From NCBI GenBank assembly GCA_006226985.1, contig SBGC01000088.1:1-11324 (forward strand): 11,324 nt of DNA, read 5' to 3'. The translations under genes and the position numbers were made by a program. This stretch comes from Bacillota bacterium (lineage in GTDB: Bacteria; Bacillota_I; Bacilli_A; Acholeplasmatales; Acholeplasmataceae). The notes under the pieces are model-generated. The model did no database searches. It worked only from the letters and a program-made list of their open reading frames with translations, and had not been told where the DNA came from. Every line of letters begins with the position of its first letter. Positions within the stretch are counted from its first letter, which is position 1. Shown in pieces: positions 6,923 through 11,324 of this stretch.

Positions 6923-7858
6923 CTAAAACTGTAAAATAGCAGATCCCCAGGTGAAACCACCACCAAAGCCTACTAAGAGCATTTTTTTATCTTTTAGATC
7001 GTTTTTCTCTGCATATTCTGCAATCGTAATCGGAATACTTGCAGCTGAAGTATTACCATACTCAGCTAGATTGAGCATGAATTTTTCCATAGGTATACCT
7101 GAAGATTTAGCAACACTTTGAATAATTCGTTCATTTGCTTGATGAGGGATGATAATATCAATATCATCGATTGTCATCTTCGCATCATTTAGTATGTGAT
7201 AAATGCTTTTTTCCATAATATCTACAGCAAACTGATAAACTTTTTTACCATCCATACGGATTTTATCAACAACTGTCAATGTATCATTCGTATCAGGTCT
7301 TGCTGCATTATAAAAAAACGCTTGTTCAGATGCTTTATCACTCGGTTCAATAATCATTGCTCCAGCTCCATCACCAAATAAAACACATGTGTTACGATCT
7401 GTATAATCAATGACATTAGTGAGTTTTTCTCCTCCAATGACTAAGGCTGCACGAAATCTTCCTGATTGAAGCATGGATGCAGCAACTTCAAGACCGTAAA
7501 CAAAACCAGTGCAAGCAGCATTTATGTCAAAACTCATGACTTGATGATCTAAACCTAATTTTCCTTGAATAAAATTCGCAGTTGAAGGTGTAAATTGATC
7601 GCCTGTAATTGTTGCCATAACGATTAAATCGATTTTTGATTTATCATAATTTACACGATTAATCGCATCCATTGCTGCATAGTATGCCATATCAGATGTA
7701 AGTTCATCTACAGCTTTTCTTCTTCTTTTAATGCCTGTTCTTGTAGTAATCCATTCATCTGATGTTTCAACTAGTTTTTCTAAATCTTCATTCGTGACGA
7801 TTAAAGGTGGCGTATACTTGCCACTTGATATGATTTTAATCTTTGGATGTTGTCTCAT
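6923..7858 (-). CDS. fabH: Beta-ketoacyl-ACP synthase III FabH
   Basis: Starts fatty acid chains by condensing an acyl-CoA primer with malonyl-ACP. From ATG 7858 the protein is 311 residues, the usual FabH length. Triad seen: Cys116 in 'DINAACTGFVYG', His239 in 'IIPHQANERI', Asn269 in 'EYGNTSAAS'; also 'TSDEWITTRTGI' (32-43) and the C-terminal 'GFGGGFTWGSA'. An upstream in-frame ATG at 7918 would add 20 residues unlike FabH ('MIEDIKSIER...') and bury more of accA; AAGGAG 6 nt before 7858 settles the shorter start. It overlaps accA by 23 nt. Primer preference (acetyl or branched) cannot be told. Confidence 0.97.
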   Translation of the reverse strand: MRQHPKIKIISSGKYTPPLIVTNEDLEKLVETSDEWITTRTGIKRRRKAVDELTSDMAYYAAMDAINRVNYDKSKIDLIVMATITGDQFTPSTANFIQGKLGLDHQVMSFDINAACTGFVYGLEVAASMLQSGRFRAALVIGGEKLTNVIDYTDRNTCVLFGDGAGAMIIEPSDKASEQAFFYNAARPDTNDTLTVVDKIRMDGKKVYQFAVDIMEKSIYHILNDAKMTIDDIDIIIPHQANERIIQSVAKSSGIPMEKFMLNLAEYGNTSAASIPITIAEYAEKNDLKDKKMLLVGFGGGFTWGSAILQF

Positions 7859-8666
7859 GTGATTCTCCTTGTTCGATAAAAACTCCCATCTTTCTATACT
7901 TTTGATATCTTCTATCAAGTAATTTAGATTCTGTAAGTTTATTTAGTTTGTTTAAAGCTTTGGTTAACTCTACTTTGATTTCCTCTAAAGCTGGTGATAG
8001 ATTGATATGAAGGCCTTCACCCTCAGGAATCATTTGATCAATAACTTTGAGGTCCATTAAATCTTCAGCTGTCAATTTCATGATAGATGCTGCATGATCA
8101 GCTTTAGATGCATCTTTATAAACAATCGATGCAAACCCTTCTGGTGATAAAATCGCATAAATCGCATTTTCGAGCATCATAATATGGTCTCCAACACCAA
8201 TGGCTAATGCACCACCTGATCCGCCTTCACTTAATACTAAAACAACGATTGGTGTTTTTAAACCAATCATCTGTTGCAAATTATAAGCGATGGCTTGTGC
8301 TTGACCTCTTTCTTCTGCACCAATACCAGGATAGGCACCTGGGGTATCGATAATGCACAAAATCGGTCTCTTAAATTTTTCTGCTTGTCGCATTAAGCGA
8401 AGCGCTTTACGATATCCTTCAGGATGTGGCATCCCAAAATTATGTTTAATCTTATCTTCTGTTGTAATGCCTTTTTCTTCTGCAATAATCGTTATTGGTA
8501 ATCCATTAAACGTGGCAATCCCACCAATAATCGCTTCATCATCACCAAAACCACGATCACCATGGAGTTCGATAAAGTCATTAAATAGTTCTTTGATAAT
8601 CGTTTGACTTGTCGGTCTTTTTGGATGTCTAGCGAGTTTAACTTTTTCCCATGCAATATTACTCAT
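7836..8666 (-). CDS. accA: Acetyl-CoA carboxylase, carboxyltransferase alpha subunit
   Basis: With AccD forms the carboxyltransferase that moves CO2 from carboxybiotin on AccB to acetyl-CoA, giving malonyl-CoA. 276 residues, shorter at the N-terminus than E. coli AccA (319) but like streptococcal forms. Crotonase-fold motifs seen: 'ELHGDRGFGDDEAIIGG' (33-49), 'IDTPGAYPGIGAEERGQ' and the oxyanion-hole glycines 'SEGGSGGALAIGVGD', followed by 'LSPEGFASIVYKD'. The ATG is preceded by GAAGGTG and overlaps the accD stop by 8 nt. The last 23 nt overlap fabH. Confidence 0.97.
   Translation of the reverse strand: MSNIAWEKVKLARHPKRPTSQTIIKELFNDFIELHGDRGFGDDEAIIGGIATFNGLPITIIAEEKGITTEDKIKHNFGMPHPEGYRKALRLMRQAEKFKRPILCIIDTPGAYPGIGAEERGQAQAIAYNLQQMIGLKTPIVVLVLSEGGSGGALAIGVGDHIMMLENAIYAILSPEGFASIVYKDASKADHAASIMKLTAEDLMDLKVIDQMIPEGEGLHINLSPALEEIKVELTKALNKLNKLTESKLLDRRYQKYRKMGVFIEQGESHETTSKD
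7865..7870 (-). promoter_or_regulatory. Ribosome binding site that fixes the fabH start
   Basis: AAGGAG on the minus strand, 6 nt before ATG 7858 and inside the end of accA. The alternative ATG at 7918 has no comparable site, so this decides the start. Confidence 0.85.
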
Positions 8667-9543
8667 GCGACACCTTCTTTCCTTGGTGAAGCAAGAGAAG
8701 GCGATATAATGTCTTTCTCATATCTTTACGATGAACGACTAAATCAACTTGACCATGATCAAGTTGAAATTGATCTGTTTGAAATCCTTCTGGAAGTTCT
8801 TGTCTGATAGTTTGTCGTATAACTCTCGCTCCAGCAAAACCAATAAGTGATGATTTTTCAGCAATTTGAATATCTCCAAGTGACGCAAAGCTTGCTGCGA
8901 CACCACCTGTTGTTGGATTTGTCATGACACTAATATAAAGTAATCCTTTTTGATCAAAATAATGAAGTGCAGCTGATGTTTTAGCCATTTGCATGAGTGA
9001 TAAAATACCCTCTTGCATACGTGCACCACCAGATGCTGAAAAAATGATGAGTGGTAATTTTTCTTTAGTTGCGTGTTCGATAAGTCTAGTCACTTTTTCT
9101 CCCACAGCAGAGCCCATACTACCCATCATGAAATTACTATCTAACACACCAATCGCACAAGGTATTCCAACAATAGTTGCTGTTCCTGATAAAAAGGCTT
9201 CATTAAGTTTTGATAATTTTTTTCCTAAACTTAATTTATCTTCATATTCAGCCATGTTTAGTGGATTGACAGACGTCAAACTTCGATCAAGTTCAACAAA
9301 AGAGCCATGATCCACGGTTAAATAAAGTCTCTTTTCTGCACCCATACGGAAATGAAACTCACAGTATGGACAAATGGAATGATTAGCCTCGAGAGCTTTC
9401 TCATAAATCGCTGCACCACATTGGTCACACTTAATAAAGAGCCCATCAGGAATGTCGATAGGTTCGACGATTGTATTCTTTTTACGTATATTTTTCTTGA
9501 AATCTTCAAGCTTTTCTTTTCGTTGCGTTAAGAAATCATTCAC
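8659..9543 (-). CDS. accD: Acetyl-CoA carboxylase, carboxyltransferase beta subunit (GTG start)
   Basis: Partner of AccA in the carboxyltransferase. From GTG 9543 the protein has 294 residues. Seen: the four-cysteine zinc ribbon C39-x2-C42 ... C58-x2-C61, then the crotonase-fold region with 'GTATIVGIPCAIGVLD', 'ASGGARMQEGILSLMQMAKT' and 'TNPTTGGVAASFASLGD', ending with 'GQVDLVVHRKDMR'. An in-frame ATG at 9594 would overlap accC by 59 nt and add 17 residues with no family match. GGAGG lies 9 nt before the GTG, and this start gives the 8-nt overlap seen at other junctions. Hence GTG is preferred, with moderate certainty. A 9-bp inverted repeat (8744-8767) falls in the C-terminal coding part. 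Confidence 0.94.
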   Translation of the reverse strand: MNDFLTQRKEKLEDFKKNIRKKNTIVEPIDIPDGLFIKCDQCGAAIYEKALEANHSICPYCEFHFRMGAEKRLYLTVDHGSFVELDRSLTSVNPLNMAEYEDKLSLGKKLSKLNEAFLSGTATIVGIPCAIGVLDSNFMMGSMGSAVGEKVTRLIEHATKEKLPLIIFSASGGARMQEGILSLMQMAKTSAALHYFDQKGLLYISVMTNPTTGGVAASFASLGDIQIAEKSSLIGFAGARVIRQTIRQELPEGFQTDQFQLDHGQVDLVVHRKDMRKTLYRLLLLHQGKKVSHE

Positions 9544-10900
9544 GTCGCTCAGCCTCCACGAGTGCATTGAAGCGCGTGATAAATCCTGTATCATATTGTC
9601 CTTTAATAAAATCAGGATTATGCATAATTAAATATTGATATTCAATATTCGTTTGTATACCTTCAATGACAAATTGTTCAAGAGCTACTCTCATTTTTTT
9701 AATTGCTTCTCTACGTGTAGGCGCATGGACAATGAGTTTTCCAAGCATAGAATCATAAAATGGAGGAACGATATATCCTGGATAAATATGTGTATCAATC
9801 CGAATACCGATACCCCCGGGGAATAAAATATTTGTAATCTTACCAGGCGTAGGCATGAACCCTTTTAGCGCATCTTCAGCATTAATGCGACACTCAATAG
9901 CATGTCCATTAATCTTAACATCTCTTTGCTTAAACGATAATTCTTTACCATAAGCTACTCTAATTTGTTCTTTGACTAAATCAATACCTGTAATAGCTTC
10001 AGTAACAGGATGTTCGACTTGAATACGTGTATTCATTTCGATAAAGTAAAAGTTACCTTTAGGATCTACTAGAAATTCAATCGTTCCAGCATTGACATAC
10101 TCAATAGCCTTTGCTAATTTAATCGCAGCTGCACCAATCTTACGTCTTAAGATGTCATTTAAAACAGGTGAAGGTGTTTCTTCAATCATTTTTTGATTTC
10201 TACGTTGCATTGAACAATCACGTTCAAAAAGATGCACAACATTTCCTTGTGTATCTGCCATAATTTGTATTTCAATATGTCGTGGTGATTCAATATACTT
10301 TTCTATATATAATGATTTATCACCAAACGAAGTTTCTGCTTCCATCGATGTACGATCAAAAGCACTCAAAAATTCCTCATCTGAGCGTACAATACTGATG
10401 CCACGACCACCGCCACCACTGGAAGCTTTAATCATGACTGGATATCCAATTTTTTTCGCTATTTTTAATCCTTCTTGAGGATTTTCTATAATACCGTCAC
10501 TACCCTCTACAATGGGTACACCACTCGATTTTGCTATTTCTCTTGCTGAAGCTTTATCGCCGATAGCAGCAATCGTTTTTGATTTTGGTCCTATAAACGT
10601 AATATTACAACTTTCAACCATTTCAACAAAATCACTATTCTCAGATAAAAATCCGTATCCAGGATGAATGGCATTACATCCTGTAGAAATGGCTGCTGAT
10701 AGGACATGATTCATGTTTAAATAAGATTCTTTGCTGGAGTTTCCTCCAATACAGATACTTTCGTCAGCAATTTTTACATGAAGTGAATCTTTATCTGCTG
10801 TTGAATAAATAGCAACTGTTTCAATACCAAGCTCTTTCGCTGCACGTATAACACGTACGGCAATTTCGCCACGATTCGCAACTAAAATCTTATTTTTCAT
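9536..10900 (-). CDS. accC: Acetyl-CoA carboxylase, biotin carboxylase subunit
   Basis: ATP-dependent carboxylation of the biotin on AccB with bicarbonate. From ATG 10900 the protein is 454 residues, close to the family norm. Domains in order: N-terminal 'ILVANRGEIAVRVIRAA' (5-21), 'IHPGYGFLSEN' (78-88), the ATP-grasp glycine loop 'SSGGGGRGISI' (160-170), 'RDCSMQRRNQK' (227-237), and 'EMNTRIQVEHPVTE' (288-301), which holds Glu288, Asn290 and catalytic Arg292. A GTG at 10909 could add three residues, but GGTGA 5 nt before the ATG and alignment with other AccC N-termini favour 10900. It overlaps accB by 11 nt and accD by 8 nt. Confidence 0.97.
   Translation of the reverse strand: MKNKILVANRGEIAVRVIRAAKELGIETVAIYSTADKDSLHVKIADESICIGGNSSKESYLNMNHVLSAAISTGCNAIHPGYGFLSENSDFVEMVESCNITFIGPKSKTIAAIGDKASAREIAKSSGVPIVEGSDGIIENPQEGLKIAKKIGYPVMIKASSGGGGRGISIVRSDEEFLSAFDRTSMEAETSFGDKSLYIEKYIESPRHIEIQIMADTQGNVVHLFERDCSMQRRNQKMIEETPSPVLNDILRRKIGAAAIKLAKAIEYVNAGTIEFLVDPKGNFYFIEMNTRIQVEHPVTEAITGIDLVKEQIRVAYGKELSFKQRDVKINGHAIECRINAEDALKGFMPTPGKITNILFPGGIGIRIDTHIYPGYIVPPFYDSMLGKLIVHAPTRREAIKKMRVALEQFVIEGIQTNIEYQYLIMHNPDFIKGQYDTGFITRFNALVEAERRE
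9553..9557 (-). promoter_or_regulatory. Ribosome binding site supporting the accD GTG start
   Basis: GGAGG on the minus strand, 9 nt before GTG 9543, within the last codons of accC. The nearby ATG (9537-9539) is out of the accD frame, so GTG is the start this site can serve. Confidence 0.7.
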
Positions 10901-11324
10901 GATCTTCACCGACTCGCATCAGTACATGATCAAATCCGACAACATCTCCATTACGAACAAAAACTTCTTTGATCATACCTGTATAAGGTGAAGTAATCTC
11001 ATTCATAATTTTCATGGCTTCAATGATACATACAACTTGGCCTTTTTTAACATGCTGACCAACTTCAACAAATGGTTTCCCATGAGGAGTTGATGAAGCA
11101 TAAAAAGTACCCACGAGTGGTGATTTTATTGTATTTTGTAAATTTGTTTGTATATTTTTTGTAGGGGTTTCAATTTCTTTAGGTTGTGAAGCGACTGGTT
11201 TTACATCTTCCTTTTCAATAATTTCGTTCGTTTTATTCTTTGAAAGTTTCAATTTGAAATCTTCCATTTCAAGTTCAAGAGTCATTAGCGATGAAGACTC
11301 AAAATCCTTGATAATACTTTGTAT
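10890..11324 (-). CDS. accB: Biotin carboxyl carrier protein AccB, 5' end outside the window
   Basis: Carries the biotin that shuttles CO2 between AccC and the AccA/AccD transferase. 144 codons are visible and the frame stays open to the right edge. The 13 codons before the Met at 11285 read 'IQSIIKDFESSSL', which matches the usual AccB N-terminus (an amphipathic helix before 'LELEMEDFKLKLSK'). So that Met is internal and only a few start residues are missing. A Thr/Pro/Lys-rich linker follows, then the biotinyl domain 'SPLVGTFYASSTP' ... 'CIIEAMKIMNEI'. The biotinylated Lys is the AAA codon at 11010-11012 in the Glu-Ala-Met-Lys-Ile-Met motif. First visible gene of the operon; its promoter is not in view. 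Confidence 0.96.
   Translation of the reverse strand: MQSIIKDFESSSLMTLELEMEDFKLKLSKNKTNEIIEKEDVKPVASQPKEIETPTKNIQTNLQNTIKSPLVGTFYASSTPHGKPFVEVGQHVKKGQVVCIIEAMKIMNEITSPYTGMIKEVFVRNGDVVGFDHVLMRVGEDHEK

Noticed and set aside
7859..7918. A longer FabH starting at 7918
   Set aside because: The extra 20 residues do not resemble FabH, overlap accA deeply and lack a ribosome site; AAGGAG precedes 7858.
9318..9509. A 63-codon minus-strand frame inside accD
   Set aside because: Out-of-frame shadow of the accD zinc-ribbon region.
9544..9594. A longer AccD starting at the ATG at 9594
   Set aside because: It would overlap accC by 59 nt and add residues with no family counterpart; GGAGG plus GTG 9543 fits better.
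9815..9822. CCCCCGGGG palindrome in accC
   Set aside because: It encodes the conserved Phe-Pro-Gly-Gly stretch; no further symmetry or context.
2564..9826. Short plus-strand open frames at 2564-2821, 6406-6615, 7196-7381, 8353-8607, 8604-8807, 8993-9310 and 9635-9826
   Set aside because: Each lies antisense inside a well-identified gene, has no recognisable domain, and shows low-complexity mirror composition of the coding strand.
10890..11285. AccB as a complete 131-residue protein starting at the Met at 11285
   Set aside because: The frame is open to the window edge and the 13 upstream codons encode the normal AccB N-terminal helix, so the Met is internal and the gene is cut by the window.
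1..11324. Mycoplasma-type code (UGA as Trp), CRISPR array, tRNA, IS element or phage remnants
   Set aside because: All genes end normally with UGA used as stop and UGG as Trp; no repeat array, tRNA-like fold, transposase or terminal repeats were seen.

Overview
The window is a low-G+C bacterial segment carrying almost all of a type II fatty acid synthesis (FASII) operon. Every gene is on the minus strand, so transcription runs from high to low coordinates. UGA is used only as a stop and tryptophan is UGG, so the code is standard. FabK (not FabI) as enoyl reductase, a short AccA, a separate AccD and an ECF-type BioY all point to Bacillota or an Acholeplasma-like relative. I cannot place it more precisely, and I recognise no exact species match.

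Layout, in transcription order. (1) From 11324 down to 1594 lies one compact run: accB (5' end outside the window), accC, accD, accA, fabH, fabK, fabD, fabG, fabF, fabZ, birA, bioY. Nine of the eleven junctions overlap (1 to 23 nt) and the other two have 8-nt gaps, so this looks like one translationally coupled transcript. (2) 42 nt further on is a membrane protein of the DUF1295 family (658-1551). (3) A sigma-A-type promoter sits on that gene's stop codon. It drives a leader that I read as a fluoride (crcB-type) riboswitch with an overlapping intrinsic terminator (543-626), followed by the N-terminal 176 codons of a cation:proton antiporter that runs off the left edge.

How it works together: BioY imports biotin, BirA attaches it to AccB, AccB/AccC/AccD/AccA make malonyl-CoA, FabD transfers malonyl to acyl carrier protein (ACP), FabH starts chains, FabF extends them, and FabG, FabZ and FabK complete each reduction cycle. 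The operon thus carries its own biotin supply. Not in the window: acpP, any FabT/FapR-type regulator, and the operon promoter. They may lie beyond 11324 or elsewhere.

Most notable points: the fluoride riboswitch in front of an antiporter, with a mismatch in its predicted pseudoknot; a biotin ligase reduced to its catalytic domain; a terminator-like perfect inverted repeat inside bioY; and start-site corrections for accB, accC, accD and fabH. I found no undescribed multi-gene system; the FASII genes themselves are ordinary.
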